A stretch of 64,000 bases of DNA, taken from contig NZ_JAOANI010000014.1 in assembly GCF_025318105.1 (NCBI RefSeq), forward strand, positions 124,001-188,000. Reading direction: 5' to 3'. This document shows, piece after piece, positions 43,876 to 54,800 of the stretch. The translations under genes and the position numbers were made by a program. Source of the DNA: Venatoribacter pacificus. GTDB lineage: Bacteria; Pseudomonadota; Gammaproteobacteria; Pseudomonadales; Oceanobacteraceae. Position 1 is the first letter of the stretch, and each line of letters starts with the position of its first letter. Under the pieces are notes generated by a model. That model ran no database searches. It was given only the letters and a program-made list of their open reading frames with translations, and was not told the DNA's origin.

Positions 43876-46467
43876 GTGAATAATAAAAAATATAAAAAAC
43901 GCCCGGGTCTGCGTCAGGCCTTGTTTATGCTGCTTCTGGCAACCACCACCTTATTAACCTTAACCGGCTGTGGTCAGGTGTTTGACTGGATCAGCGAGCG
44001 CAATCTCGATCCTTCTGTTGGCGTGGTTCAGGTTCGCGGTCTGCAGGAAGACGTCAGTATCCGCCGCGATGACTACGGCGTGCCTTTTATTGAGGCGCAA
44101 AGTCTGCAGGACCTGACCTTCGGCATTGGTTATGCCATGGCAGAAGATCGTCTGGCGCAGATGGTGTCGATGAATCTGCTGGCGCGCGGCCGTCTCGCTG
44201 AGATGACCGGGGATATCGCGCTGGATATGGATATCTACATGCGCACTTTGGGTATTCCGCAGATTATCGAAGAGCGCTATGCCGCATTAAGCCCGCAGCT
44301 GAAACAGCACCTCACAGGCTTTGCCGCCGGGGTGAACGCTTACATTAACAGCCACCGTGATCGTCTGCCGCTGGAGCTGATGATTAACGATTATCAGCCG
44401 GAAGCCTGGCAGCCCGCCAATACGCTGGGATTGTTTGTCATGCTCAATCTGGGCGTGGGTTTTAACCTGCATGAAGAGCTTGGTTTTCTGCAGCTGGCAG
44501 AAAAACTGGGTGTCGAAAAAGCCGCGTATCTGGCGCCGATTTATCCGGATGAACCCATTGATCTGGCAGAAGCCAACAAGCTCGCTGGTGTGGATTTATC
44601 CGGCGCTGAAAGCCCGGTGGCTGCTGTTAAAGAGCAACTGGAATATCTGGCCGCGGTTGAGCAGAAGCTGAAGCGGATTAACGGTCAGGGTATTGCCGCC
44701 TCCAATAACTGGGGCGTGCATAAAGATAAAACCGCCGCCGGTGCGACCCTGGTCGCCAACGATACCCACCTGTTGTTATCGCATCCGTCGACCTGGATGC
44801 TGATGGGGGTAAAAAGCCCGGAATACAGCGGTGTGGGCATTACCTTGCCGGGCATTCCGGCACTGGTTGCCGGCTACAACGGCCATATTGGCTGGGGTGA
44901 AACCATGGTGATGGCGGATACCCAGGACGTGTTTCTGGAGAAATTGCGCGAGCGCGATGGCAAAACCGAATATCTGTATCAGGAACAGTGGTATCCGGTC
45001 AGCAGCCGCAGTGAAACCATTCAGGTTAAAGGTGCAAAACCGGTCACTATTGAAGTGCAGTCCACACGCCATGGACCATTGCTGAATGCGGCGATTAAGG
45101 GCAAACCCAAACACGAAATGATCGCCATTCCGGCCAGCTCGGAATTCGGTCTGGCATTAAGCTGGACGGCGCAATTTCCGGATAACACCATCGATTCCTT
45201 TTTTAATCTGGGTAAAGCCAAAACCATGGATGAGGCCGAGCAGGCATTAAATGGCGTCGGCTTTATTCATCTGAACGTGATTTATGGTGACAAAGACAAT
45301 GTGGCCTGGCAGGTGACGGGGAATTATCCCAAACGCAAAGCCGGAAGCGGTCATTTTCCAAGCCCTGGCTGGAGCGGCGAGTACGACTGGCAGGGGTACT
45401 GGGGCGGTGCCGATACACCGCGTTCACGTAATCCGCAAAGTGGTTATTCAGGTACGGGTAATAACCGCACGGTGGCAGCTGATTACAGCCCGCGTCTGAC
45501 CAGCTCCTGGTATTACCCGGAACGTTCTGAGCGCATTATGCAAATGCTGACGCAGCACGGCGGTGGCCACGACTATGCCAGCATGGAAGCCATGCAGGCC
45601 GACCGGCGCGATATTCTGGTTGCCAAGGTGCAGCAGCTCTGGGGTACTGAACCGTGGCAGAACATGATCCGTGACGGCGTCAATGCGCTGCCCGAACAGC
45701 AGCAGGAGGCTGCCAATAAGGCGCTGCAGATTATTCATGAATTTGATGGTGAAATGGCGGAAGGCTCGCGCAGCGCGGCGGTGTGGGGTGGTTTCGAACA
45801 CAATCTGATCCGTGCGATTTTCATGGACGAACTGGGGCCAGAAGACGGCCACCTGTGGCAGGCCTTTCTGGCGATGAATGGCCGTGCTTATTCTGGTTAT
45901 CAGGATCATTTACTTGGGCGCACACAAGGCAGCAATTGGGTACCATTCTGGGATGATATAAATACCGCTGATACCGAATTACCGGGGCAGATTATTGCCC
46001 GCGCACTGGCGGCGACCTGGCCTTATCTGCAACAGCAATTGGGTAGTGATGACAGCCAGTGGCGCTGGGGAGATCTGGCGTTTTATCACTGGCAAACTGA
46101 AACCACGCATATGCTGCCGTTTCTCTCCGGTCTGAAAGCCGCGGCGGTGGAAAGTCTGGCGGAATATACCGACCGCGGACCGTATCCGGCTGGTGGTAAC
46201 CGTAATACGCTGAATGTGGCAGGCTACGATTTAGGCTCGGATTATGCCGTCTGGAATATTCCGGCGATGCGTATGATCGTCGATTTCAGTCAGCCGGAAC
46301 CGCTGAATCTGATTGTCGCCGGTGGGCAGTCCGGTAATCCGGCATCGCCGCATTACGACGACGGTATTCAGCTGTGGCTGTCACGAAAAAATCGTAATTT
46401 ACCCTTGAACGATGCGGAAAAGGTTAAAGCGCACTTTGTTAACGAACGGGTATTGCACGCGCAGTAA
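43876..46467 (+). CDS. Penicillin acylase family lipoprotein (Ntn hydrolase)
   Basis: Exported amidase of the penicillin G acylase/AHL acylase superfamily, 863 residues from GTG 43876. The N-terminus has a lipoprotein signal (LTLTGCGQ, lipidated Cys about residue 32). The chain is normally cut autocatalytically; the new N-terminal nucleophile is Ser276 in GIAASNNWGV, followed by the conserved GATLVANDTHL. Alpha part about 32-275, beta part 276-863. The substrate may be acylated homoserine lactones, other amides or peptides and cannot be decided from sequence. First core gene after the tRNA boundary; a terminator follows. Confidence 0.87.
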   Translation: MNNKKYKKRPGLRQALFMLLLATTTLLTLTGCGQVFDWISERNLDPSVGVVQVRGLQEDVSIRRDDYGVPFIEAQSLQDLTFGIGYAMAEDRLAQMVSMNLLARGRLAEMTGDIALDMDIYMRTLGIPQIIEERYAALSPQLKQHLTGFAAGVNAYINSHRDRLPLELMINDYQPEAWQPANTLGLFVMLNLGVGFNLHEELGFLQLAEKLGVEKAAYLAPIYPDEPIDLAEANKLAGVDLSGAESPVAAVKEQLEYLAAVEQKLKRINGQGIAASNNWGVHKDKTAAGATLVANDTHLLLSHPSTWMLMGVKSPEYSGVGITLPGIPALVAGYNGHIGWGETMVMADTQDVFLEKLRERDGKTEYLYQEQWYPVSSRSETIQVKGAKPVTIEVQSTRHGPLLNAAIKGKPKHEMIAIPASSEFGLALSWTAQFPDNTIDSFFNLGKAKTMDEAEQALNGVGFIHLNVIYGDKDNVAWQVTGNYPKRKAGSGHFPSPGWSGEYDWQGYWGGADTPRSRNPQSGYSGTGNNRTVAADYSPRLTSSWYYPERSERIMQMLTQHGGGHDYASMEAMQADRRDILVAKVQQLWGTEPWQNMIRDGVNALPEQQQEAANKALQIIHEFDGEMAEGSRSAAVWGGFEHNLIRAIFMDELGPEDGHLWQAFLAMNGRAYSGYQDHLLGRTQGSNWVPFWDDINTADTELPGQIIARALAATWPYLQQQLGSDDSQWRWGDLAFYHWQTETTHMLPFLSGLKAAAVESLAEYTDRGPYPAGGNRNTLNVAGYDLGSDYAVWNIPAMRMIVDFSQPEPLNLIVAGGQSGNPASPHYDDGIQLWLSRKNRNLPLNDAEKVKAHFVNERVLHAQ

Positions 46468-46493
46468 TTTCCGCTGCCCGTGACAGCTGCAAT

Positions 46494-46525
46494 AAAGCCG
46501 GTTAACGTACCGGCTTTGTTGTTTT
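46494..46525 (+). terminator. Rho-independent terminator after the acylase gene
   Basis: AAAGCCGGT, loop TAACGT, complement ACCGGCTTT, then a T-rich tail. Confidence 0.85.
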
Positions 46526-46541
46526 TGTGCGTGGAAAAATC

Positions 46542-47255
46542 ATGAGCAAACGTATTCTGATTACCGGGGCCGGCCGGCGTTTGGGTAAAGTTCTGGCCGA
46601 ACATTATCTGGCACAGGGCTGGCAGGTTGTTGCGCACTACAACAGCGCGAATGAATTAGTCGCTCATCCTGCGCTGACCTGTCTGCAGGCGAATCTGGCC
46701 GACAGTGAAGATATCCGTCAGCTGGCCCTTAAATTACCGGCACTGGGAAATTTTGCTGCGGTTATTCATAACGCGTCCTGCTTTGTACCCGATGCTGCGG
46801 CAAGCGATCTGATTGCCCATCATGAAATGCACCAGCGCGTGCATGTTCTGGCACCGGCGATGATTACCGAAGCGCTGAGCAGCGTATGGAATCCGGCTGC
46901 GTCGATGGTGTGTATCAGTGATATTTACGCCGATATTCCCAACCAGCGTTTTTCCGCTTATTGCGCAGCCAAAGCCGGGTTGCAGAATTTTGCCCTGAGC
47001 ATGGCGCAGCGTCTGGCCGGCAGAGTGCGGGTCAATGTGATTCAGCCCGGGCCGATTCAGTTTTTACCGGAGCATGATGAGGCGTACCGCAAAAAAGTGC
47101 TGTCGCAATCGCTGATCGGTGAAGAGCTGGGGTATGGAGCAATTGTCCGGGCCTGTGATTATTTACTGCAGGCTGAGGCGGTGACCGGTTCGGTGATGCG
47201 TGTCGATGGCGGGCGCTTTGTTGCCAACCGCTACGATCAGACGTTTACTTCCTGA
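46542..47255 (+). CDS. folM: Short-chain dehydrogenase, FolM-like dihydromonapterin/pteridine reductase
   Basis: NAD(P)H-dependent reductase, 237 residues from ATG 46542 (GGAA upstream). The nucleotide site reads ITGAGRRLGKVLA; the GxRRxG form indicates NADPH preference and is typical of pteridine reductases. The catalytic YxxxK is Tyr140/Lys144 (SAYCAAKAG). It overlaps the 3' end of the convergent folK gene, another pterin gene, which supports a role in tetrahydromonapterin or folate metabolism. The exact substrate is inferred. Confidence 0.75.
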   Translation: MSKRILITGAGRRLGKVLAEHYLAQGWQVVAHYNSANELVAHPALTCLQANLADSEDIRQLALKLPALGNFAAVIHNASCFVPDAAASDLIAHHEMHQRVHVLAPAMITEALSSVWNPAASMVCISDIYADIPNQRFSAYCAAKAGLQNFALSMAQRLAGRVRVNVIQPGPIQFLPEHDEAYRKKVLSQSLIGEELGYGAIVRACDYLLQAEAVTGSVMRVDGGRFVANRYDQTFTS

Positions 47256-47632
47256 AGCCATAATTGCTGCAATTCGCGGTAATAACTTTCTTCCAGTGTG
47301 GCATGGCGGCAGTCGGCTTCGGTCGCTGCCGTGCATAAAATATCAATATCAATGGTACGGTCTTTGACTTTGCGTGACGGATTTTTCGGCTCGCGCCCAA
47401 GGGACACTTCAATCTGTTGCAGGCGTTGTTTCAATGGGCCGGGTAATAATTCTGATGACAGAATCAGCAATTGATTTTTAAATTCAAAATGAAAGGTATC
47501 GCCGACCGGAGCGCTTCTCAGCACGGCTGATTCCGCACAAATAACACCGAGAGACGCTAATGCTTCGCGTGCTTTCAACAGATGCTGTTCCGGGTCGATA
47601 TTGCTGCCAAGGCCGAGTAAATAAAATCGCAT
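47237..47632 (-). CDS. folK: HPPK (folK), folate biosynthesis
   Basis: 2-amino-4-hydroxy-6-hydroxymethyldihydropteridine pyrophosphokinase: transfers pyrophosphate from ATP to the pterin before dihydropteroate synthase acts. Motifs: YLLGLGSNIDPEQHL at the N-terminus, FKNQLLILSS, and the catalytic signature LGREPKNPSRKVKDRTIDID. About 131 residues from ATG 47632, shorter than the usual about 160, mainly at the C-terminus. An in-frame ATG at 47647 would add 5 residues. Convergent with, and overlapping by 19 nt, the folM-like gene. Confidence 0.85.
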   Translation of the reverse strand: MRFYLLGLGSNIDPEQHLLKAREALASLGVICAESAVLRSAPVGDTFHFEFKNQLLILSSELLPGPLKQRLQQIEVSLGREPKNPSRKVKDRTIDIDILCTAATEADCRHATLEESYYRELQQLWLQEVNV

Positions 47633-47832
47633 AATACTGACGCACATTAAGGAGTCTCAAGGATTAGCGTTCAGCGTTATTCTGTCAAGCGTGCAGATGC
47701 GGACAGGCGAAAGCAGGGGCATCTCGTCTTAAAGTCTGAAAATAACGCCGAATGCTGGTATTTGACGGTGGCAGTTGGTTGATTGATTTTGCATGCAGTA
47801 AAGACTGATGGTGAGTTCAGGGAGGACAGGCC

Positions 47833-48681
47833 ATGGATAATGTAATAACACTGATGATTATTTTACTGGTTGGGCTCTGGCCACAACTGGTGATGGCTTC
47901 GGACATCGTGCCGCCACCGCTGATGCTGGCCAAGGTGTACAGCAAAGGCATCGATGTTGCGCAATATTATGTCAGCGAAAAACTGGATGGCGTCCGCGCC
48001 TACTGGAATGGCCATCAGCTTTTAACCCGCAGTGGCCGACCGATTAATGCACCGGCCTGGTTTCTTTCTTCCTTACCGAAAAATCCTCTCGATGGTGAAT
48101 TATGGGCGGGCCGTGGTCAGTTCTCTTTTGTCAGCGGACTGGTCAGGCGTCACCACCCCAATGATGCCGACTGGATGAAAGTAAAATACATGGTGTTCGA
48201 TCTGCCGCAAATGGCAGTACCTTTTACCGAGCGTTTGTGGGTATTACGCACGCTGGTGGCACAACAGGCGAATCCACAACTCAAAGTACTCGATCAAAGC
48301 AAAGTCAGCAGTGAGCAGGAGCTGGAAAAAAAACTGCAGATGATTACCGCAGCCGGCGGTGAAGGCTTAATGCTGCGCCGCAGCCAGTCGTTGTATCAGG
48401 TCGCACGCAGCGACGATTTATTAAAAATGAAGCTGAGTCAGGACGATGAAGCTGAAGTGGTGGGCTATGTTGCCGGTGAAGGCAAATATCGTGGCGCACT
48501 GGGGGCGTTGGTGGTGCGTACCGCCGATGGCCGCGAATTCCGTCTGGGAACCGGTTTCAGTGATGACGAACGTTTCTCTCCGCCGCCGCTCGGTGCGCAG
48601 GTAACGTTTTCTTACAACGGTCTGACCGAGCATGGTTTACCTCGTTTTGCCCGTTTTGTCAGAGTAAGACCGCAGGAATAA
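47833..48681 (+). CDS. Exported ATP-dependent DNA ligase (LigE type)
   Basis: Small ATP-dependent DNA ligase, 282 residues. An N-terminal signal peptide (about 1-22, ending VMAS) is typical of Lig E enzymes, which act in the periplasm, perhaps on DNA being taken up. Motif I is SEKLDGVRAYW with adenylated Lys50; motif III LDGELW, motif IV EGLMLRR and motif V DDLLKMKLSQD follow; then an OB-fold domain (GKYRGALGALVVRT to the end). It lacks an N-terminal DNA-binding domain, as Lig E does. GGAGG lies upstream of the ATG. Followed by recJ. Confidence 0.85.
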   Translation: MDNVITLMIILLVGLWPQLVMASDIVPPPLMLAKVYSKGIDVAQYYVSEKLDGVRAYWNGHQLLTRSGRPINAPAWFLSSLPKNPLDGELWAGRGQFSFVSGLVRRHHPNDADWMKVKYMVFDLPQMAVPFTERLWVLRTLVAQQANPQLKVLDQSKVSSEQELEKKLQMITAAGGEGLMLRRSQSLYQVARSDDLLKMKLSQDDEAEVVGYVAGEGKYRGALGALVVRTADGREFRLGTGFSDDERFSPPPLGAQVTFSYNGLTEHGLPRFARFVRVRPQE

Positions 48682-48832
48682 GTCCGCCGTCGCCGGCCCG
48701 TGCGAGCATCTGCTGAGCGTGCCGGCAAGCGTACAGCCCCGGACAATAACGCCCATCACTGGTAAACTGTGCCGCTCTTATGTTTTGCGCGATGCAAGCG
48801 CATTCTTGCCCTTCTTTTCAGACGATAACTCC

Positions 48833-50545
48833 ATGGTTCAGATCAGCCAGCGCTCTCTTCCCGAACACATTCAACTAGCCGGAGTGCATCCGGTGCTGCA
48901 GCGTGTATACGCCGCCCGTGGTATCGCCGAGGCTTCACAGCTTGAGCTCAGCCTGCAGGGCTTGCTGCCATTTTCTCTGCTGAAAGGCATCACCGCTGCG
49001 GTGGAGCTTTTATTGCCGGTGGTGACTCAGCAGAAGCGTTTGCTGGTGGTCGGCGACTTTGATGTCGATGGTGCCAGCAGCACCGCGTTGGCCATCCGTG
49101 CGCTGCGTTTGCTGGGTGCGCAGCAGCTGGATTATCTGGTGCCTAACCGTTTTGATTTTGGCTATGGCCTGTCACCGGAACTGGTGCAGGTGGCGCTGCC
49201 GATGAAGCCGGACCTGATTATTACGGTGGATAACGGCATTGCCTCCCACGAAGGCATCGCAGCCGCACAGGCGGCCGGGGTTCCGGTGTTAGTAACCGAT
49301 CACCATCTGCCTGCGGCCACCCTGCCTGAAGCCGCCGCTATTGTGAACCCTAACCAGCCTGGCTGTGAATTTCCCAGCAAAGCTGCCTGTGGTTGTACCG
49401 TGGTGTTTTACCTGATGCTGGCGTTACGCGCGCGTCTGGCCGAACTGGGTCAGTTGCCGCAACCGGCACCGAATATGGCTCAGTTGCTCGATCTGGTTGC
49501 ACTGGCAACCGTGGCCGATGTGGTGCCACTGGATTACAACAACCGCATTCTGGTGGAGCAGGGTTTGCGCCGTATCCGTGCCGGACATGCCAGTGCTGGC
49601 ATTCTGGCCTTGCTGCAGGTTGCCGGGCGTGAGCCGTCGCGCATCATTGCCGCCGATTTTGGTTTTGCCATCGGCCCGCGCCTCAATGCCGCCGGTCGGC
49701 TGGATGATATGTCATTGGGGATTGAATGCCTGCTGACCGACAATGCCGGACGCGGATTACAGCTGGCGCAGACGCTGGATGAAATGAACCGTGACCGGCG
49801 CGATATTGAGCAGGGCATGCAGGCAGAAGCGCTGCAGTATTTAAGCCGCTTTGAGGCGGAAGATAATCTGCCTACCGGACTGTGTCTGTTTCAACCGGAT
49901 TGGCATCAGGGCGTGATTGGTATTCTGGCGTCGCGCATCAAAGAGAAAGTACATCGCCCGGTGATTGCCATGGCAGCGGATGAACAGGGCATGCTGAAAG
50001 GCTCGGCGCGTTCGATTCCCGGTTTGCATATGCGTGACGCACTGGATGAAGTTGATAAACGCGCGCCACATCTGATGAAAAAATTCGGTGGTCATGCGAT
50101 GGCCGCAGGGCTGACCTTGCATGCCAGCGGTCTGGCAGAATTCTCGCGTTTATTTGATGACGTCTGTCGCCGTCATCTGAGCGACGCGCAGTTGCAGCAG
50201 CGGATTGAAACCGATGGTGAGCTCAGCCCGGCGGAATTCAGCCTTGAGCTGGCGCAGCTTCTGCGCTGGGGCGGGCCCTGGGGGCAGGCATTTCCTGAGC
50301 CGCTGTTCAGTGGCGATTTCCGCCTGGTACAGCAGCGCATTGTCGGTGAACGTCATCTGAAACTGGTGTTGCAGCCTAAAGGCTCGGATTTGGCGCTGGA
50401 TGCGATCTGGTTCAATATTGATCCCGCGGTTTGGCCACAACCTCAGGCTGAATGGGCGCACTGCGTATTTCAGCTGGATGTGAATGAATTCCGTGGTCGC
50501 CAGAGTGTGCAACTGTTGATCCGCAATCTGGTGGCACAAGCGTAA
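48833..50545 (+). CDS. recJ: RecJ single-strand DNA exonuclease
   Basis: 5'-3' exonuclease for single-stranded DNA in recombination and mismatch repair, DHH superfamily. About 570 residues from ATG 48833; the in-frame upstream codons from 48719 do not fit the family N-terminus. Metal-binding motifs: D75-F-D77-V-D79 (DFDVDGASS), the DNGIASH segment, VTDHHLP (DHH), TVADVVPL, and DHHA1 motif KKFGGHAMAAGL with His421. The C-terminal OB-fold ends VQLLIRNLV. Gene length and motif order are standard. Confidence 0.93.
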   Translation: MVQISQRSLPEHIQLAGVHPVLQRVYAARGIAEASQLELSLQGLLPFSLLKGITAAVELLLPVVTQQKRLLVVGDFDVDGASSTALAIRALRLLGAQQLDYLVPNRFDFGYGLSPELVQVALPMKPDLIITVDNGIASHEGIAAAQAAGVPVLVTDHHLPAATLPEAAAIVNPNQPGCEFPSKAACGCTVVFYLMLALRARLAELGQLPQPAPNMAQLLDLVALATVADVVPLDYNNRILVEQGLRRIRAGHASAGILALLQVAGREPSRIIAADFGFAIGPRLNAAGRLDDMSLGIECLLTDNAGRGLQLAQTLDEMNRDRRDIEQGMQAEALQYLSRFEAEDNLPTGLCLFQPDWHQGVIGILASRIKEKVHRPVIAMAADEQGMLKGSARSIPGLHMRDALDEVDKRAPHLMKKFGGHAMAAGLTLHASGLAEFSRLFDDVCRRHLSDAQLQQRIETDGELSPAEFSLELAQLLRWGGPWGQAFPEPLFSGDFRLVQQRIVGERHLKLVLQPKGSDLALDAIWFNIDPAVWPQPQAEWAHCVFQLDVNEFRGRQSVQLLIRNLVAQA

Positions 50546-50590
50546 TTTCCCGGCCAGCTCAGCAGGCCGCCAATGACAGGAGGCTCAAGG

Positions 50591-51031
50591 ATGAGTGTTC
50601 ACTATCTGCTTGGTTTATTACTGTTAAACAGCCTGTCTGCGCAGGCTGATATTTATCGCTGGGTAGATGACCAGGGCCGGGTGCAGTTTTCTGACCGTCC
50701 GCCATCACAGCAACATGCCGAAACGGTAGAGCTTGAACCGCTGAATCAGTATGAACCGGATGAGGCTGAGCGGGATGGACGTTCGCTGACAGAAGGACGC
50801 GATTACCGGGCAGAAGAAAAAGCTCATAAAGCCAAACGCAAAGCACAGCGTCTGGCGCAGGAAAGAGCAGAGAAACAGGCGCAGCAGCGTGCTGCTAAAT
50901 GCGACAAGGCGCGCTACGATCTGCGCCTGTTCAGTGCCAAACCTTATGGCTCAACCAGTCTTGAAGCGATGCAGCGGAAACGTCAGCGACGTGATGCTCT
51001 GAACGACAAGATAAAAAAATACTGCCGTTAG
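50591..51031 (+). CDS. DUF4124-domain periplasmic protein
   Basis: 146 residues from ATG 50591 (AAGG upstream). Signal peptide about 1-19 (SLSAQA), then the DUF4124 motif DIYRWVDDQGRVQFSDRPP near the mature N-terminus, followed by a long basic coiled-coil-like region (AEEKAHKAKRKAQRLAQERA) and a Cys pair far apart. DUF4124 proteins are common in gammaproteobacteria; their function is unknown. Convergent with the chalcone-isomerase-like gene, which ends 8 nt away. Confidence 0.8.
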   Translation: MSVHYLLGLLLLNSLSAQADIYRWVDDQGRVQFSDRPPSQQHAETVELEPLNQYEPDEAERDGRSLTEGRDYRAEEKAHKAKRKAQRLAQERAEKQAQQRAAKCDKARYDLRLFSAKPYGSTSLEAMQRKRQRRDALNDKIKKYCR

Positions 51032-51038
51032 GGTTTAG

Positions 51039-51620
51039 TCAGCTGTCGCGGTGGCCCAGCACTTCTTCTTTAAAACGCTCACTGACCGGGTGATCGCCGA
51101 TCCAGATCTTCAGCAAAGCATCGTTCAGATCTTTACCGGGAACACTGCCGCGCACGGTATCGTCAATCACGATACGGGACTCCTGCAGATCCGGAACCCA
51201 CTCGATATAACCCACAGTGCCTTCGACAAACTTGTGATCAAACAGGCTGACCAGTTGGTTAACGCGTTCGCTCATGGCCGCCATTTCACCGGTGGTGATA
51301 TTAATGGCTAAGCCTTCCTGAATGGCATTGGTAAAACGTCGTGCGCTTACCCGCTCGGATGTCACGTAAAACACCATGCGGCGCGGATCGTCGACACGGA
51401 TAACTTCTTTGTCTTCCAACGCGCTGTTCTTCAGGTATAACGCGCCAACATAGACCTCAACAAAACCATAAACACGACGGACAGAAGCGCCGCGCAGCGT
51501 CATTTCTGGTGAATCAGCGGTGGCCGGTACAACCTCAGGAACATCGACGTTCTCTACGGTGATTGCCCATAATGGAGCCGCCGCTGTCAGCAGCAACGTC
51601 ATCATCAGAGTGCGTAACAT
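51039..51620 (-). CDS. Chalcone-isomerase-like periplasmic protein
   Basis: 193-residue exported protein with a signal peptide (about 1-19, PLWA). The body matches the bacterial chalcone isomerase-like fold (segments GASVRRVYGFVEVYVGALYL, RRMVFYVTSERVSARRFTNA, FVEGTVGYIEWVPD). Bacterial members are not known to isomerise flavonoids and probably bind fatty acids or similar ligands. AAGGTTCCTT-rich sequence precedes the ATG. Monocistronic by context. Confidence 0.8.
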   Translation of the reverse strand: MLRTLMMTLLLTAAAPLWAITVENVDVPEVVPATADSPEMTLRGASVRRVYGFVEVYVGALYLKNSALEDKEVIRVDDPRRMVFYVTSERVSARRFTNAIQEGLAINITTGEMAAMSERVNQLVSLFDHKFVEGTVGYIEWVPDLQESRIVIDDTVRGSVPGKDLNDALLKIWIGDHPVSERFKEEVLGHRDS

Positions 51621-51796
51621 AAGGAACCTTCTTATTGTTATTTATTGTATTGCTGCAGAGGGTAGTGCGATGAGGACAAAAAGTGCAAGTGAAAGATGTG
51701 GCTGTCCCTTTTTGACCTGTCAGATATCAATAAATAAAGACAACAAACAAGGAAAGGAATAAACGATTAAAGGAAAGCAGGGGAAGGAACAAACAA

Positions 51797-51826
51797 AGAA
51801 AAAAGCGCCCGGTGATACCGGGCGCT
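51797..51826 (-). terminator. Rho-independent terminator after the acrB-like gene
   Basis: On the minus strand AGCGCCCGGT, a 3-nt loop, its complement and then a run of T; it starts 5 nt after the stop codon of the RND gene. Confidence 0.9.
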
Positions 51827-51831
51827 GACAC

Positions 51832-54800
51832 TTACTGAGCGTTCTGGCCGCGCAGCTTGTGGGTGAGTTTCATCACCAGTACGTAGAACAGTGGCACAAA
51901 GAAAATGGCCAGGAAGGTAGCTGCCAACATACCACCGATTACACCGGTACCAATGGCCTGACGGCTCATGGCACCCGCGCCGGTACTGATGGCCAGTGGC
52001 AGTACGCCGAGAATGAAGGCCATGGAGGTCATCAGAATCGGACGCAGACGCATACGGGCCGCTTCCAGTGTTGCTTCCACAACGCCTTTGCCCTGATCCA
52101 CCAGCGATTTGGCGAATTCCACAATCAGGATGGCGTTTTTCGCCGACAAACCAATGGTTGTCAGCAGGCCGACCTGGAAGTAAACGTCGTTCGCCAGTTC
52201 ACGGCTGTTGGCCGCAATCAACGCACCCAGAATACCCAGTGGTACCACCAGAATGACGGAGAAGGGCACCGACCAGCTCTCGTACAATGCTGCCAGACAG
52301 AGGAATACCACCAGCAGCGAGATGGCATACAGCAGCGGAGCCTGAGAACCGGCAACCCGCTCCTGATACGACATCCCCGTCCATTCAATACCGACACCGG
52401 CAGGCAGCTTGGCCACAATCTCTTCAATGGCCTGCATCGCATCACCGGTACTCAGTCCCGGTGCCGCCTGACCCTGAATGTTCAGCGCAGGAACCCCGTT
52501 ATAGCGCTCCAGACGTGGCGAACCGAAGTCCCAGCGGGTGGTGATAAAGGCACTGAAAGGCACCATTTCGCCATCGCGGTTACGCACGTACCATTGCTCC
52601 AGATCTTCCGGCAGCATGCGGTACGGTGCATCAGCCTGCAGATAGACGCGTTTTACCCGGCCACGGTCGAGGAAGTCGTTCACGTACGAGCCACCCCAGG
52701 CGGTGCTCAGCGTTGAGTTAACGTCGCTGATATTCAGACCCAGAGACTTCACTTTCTCGTAGTCGATATCGATACGGAAGATCGGTACATCCTGCATGCC
52801 GTTCGGACGCACGCCAGCAAGACGAGGGTCTTGTGACGCCATGCCCAGCAGTTGGTTACGGATGCCCACCAGCTTGTCATGACCCAGGTTATTACGGTCC
52901 TGCAACATCACGTCAAAACCTGACGCAACGCCCAGTTCGGGAATCGGAGGCAGGTTAATCGGATAGACGGTGGCATCTTTAAACTGACTGACGGCGCCCC
53001 AGGCACGGCCAATAATCGCATTAGCGGATTGTGACGGGTCTTTACGTTCATCCCAGTCTTTCAGTTTAACGAATGCCAGACCCATGTTCTGACCCTGACC
53101 GGCAAAGCTGAAGCCGGCAACGGTGAAGATGGATTCCACACTTTCTTCGCTGAGGAAGTGCTCTTCCAGCTTTTTCATCACCTTGTTGGTGCGTTCCAGT
53201 GTGGCACCCTGCGGCAGCTGCACCAGGTTAATCAGCACGCCCTGATCTTCTTCCGGCAGGAAGGAGGTCGGCAGACGCACGTACAGGAACGCCATGATTA
53301 ACAGCATGATGATGTATATCACCACCAGACGTACCGGACGGCTCAGGGTGGCGCTGACGCCGCCCATGTATTTGTCGGTCGCTTTGGCGAAGGTACGGTT
53401 AAACCAGCCGAAGAAGCCTTTCTGATGTTCCAGTTCACCTTTGTGAACAGGCTTCAGCAGTGTGGCACACAGTGCCGGGGTCAGAATCAGCGCCACCAGT
53501 ACCGACAGCAACATGGCCGATACGATGGTCAGTGAGAACTGACGGTAAATGGCACCGGTGGAGCCACTCATAAAGGCCATGGGTACGAATACCGCAGACA
53601 ACACCAGAGCAATACCGACCAGTGCGGCGGTGATCTGACCCATGGATTTACGGGTGGCTTCTTTCGGTGACAGGCCGTCTTCGTCCATGACCCGCTCAAC
53701 GTTTTCCACCACAACAATGGCGTCGTCCACCAGCAGACCAATGGCCAGAACCATACCGAACATAGTCAGCGTGTTGATGCTGTAACCAAAGGCGGCCATA
53801 ACCCCAAAAGTACCCAGCAGAACCACCGGAACGGCAATGGTTGGAATCAGCGTGGCACGGAAGTTACCGAGGAACAGGTACATCACCAGGAACACCAGCA
53901 CAACGGCTTCGATCAGGGTCTGAACCACTTCTTCGATAGAAATCTGTACAAACGGCGTGGTGTCGTACGGGTACACCGCTTTGACGCCTTCCGGGAAGAA
54001 CGCAGACAGCTCACTGATGCGTTCCCGTACGGCATTGGCGGTATCCAGTGCGTTGGCACCGGAGGCCAGCTGAATGGCAATCCCCGCAGCCGGGTTACCG
54101 TTATAAAAGCTGGATACCGAGTAGTCTTCCGCACCCAGCTCGACGCGGGCAACGTCTTTCAGGCGTACCTGAGAACCGTCGGTATTTACTTTTAACAGAA
54201 TATTTTCAAACTGATCGACCGCTTCCAGACGGGTCTGGGCAATGATCGTGGCGTTCAGCTGCTGGTTCTGCACCGCAGGCAAACCACCCAGCTGACCGGC
54301 GGCGAACTGCGTATTCTGCTCGCCCACCGCCGCTTTGACTTCCAGTGGTGTCAGACCAAAGGCATTCAGTTTTTCCGGTTGCAGCCATAAACGCATGGCG
54401 TACTGCGAACCAAATACGCGGATTTCACCCACGCCTGAAGTACGGGACAGCGGGTCTTTCAGCTGGCTGTAGGCAAAGTCGGACAGGTCTGCCCGGCTCA
54501 TACCGGCATTTTCTGAAACCAGACCAACCACCATCAGGAACGATGTGGAGGCTTTGGTAACGCTGACACCTTGTTGCTGAACTTCCTGCGGCAGCAAAGC
54601 CTCGGCCAGCGCCAGTTTGTTCTGTACCTGCACCTGCGCGATATCCGGATCGGTACCGGCGGCAAAGGTCAGAGTCACGGTGGCACTACCGGCACTGCTG
54701 CTTTGTGAGGACATATACAACAGGTTGTCGAGCCCCGTCATATTCTGTTCGATAACCTGCGTCACACTGTCTTCCAGTGTTTGTGCCGAGGCACCCGGAT

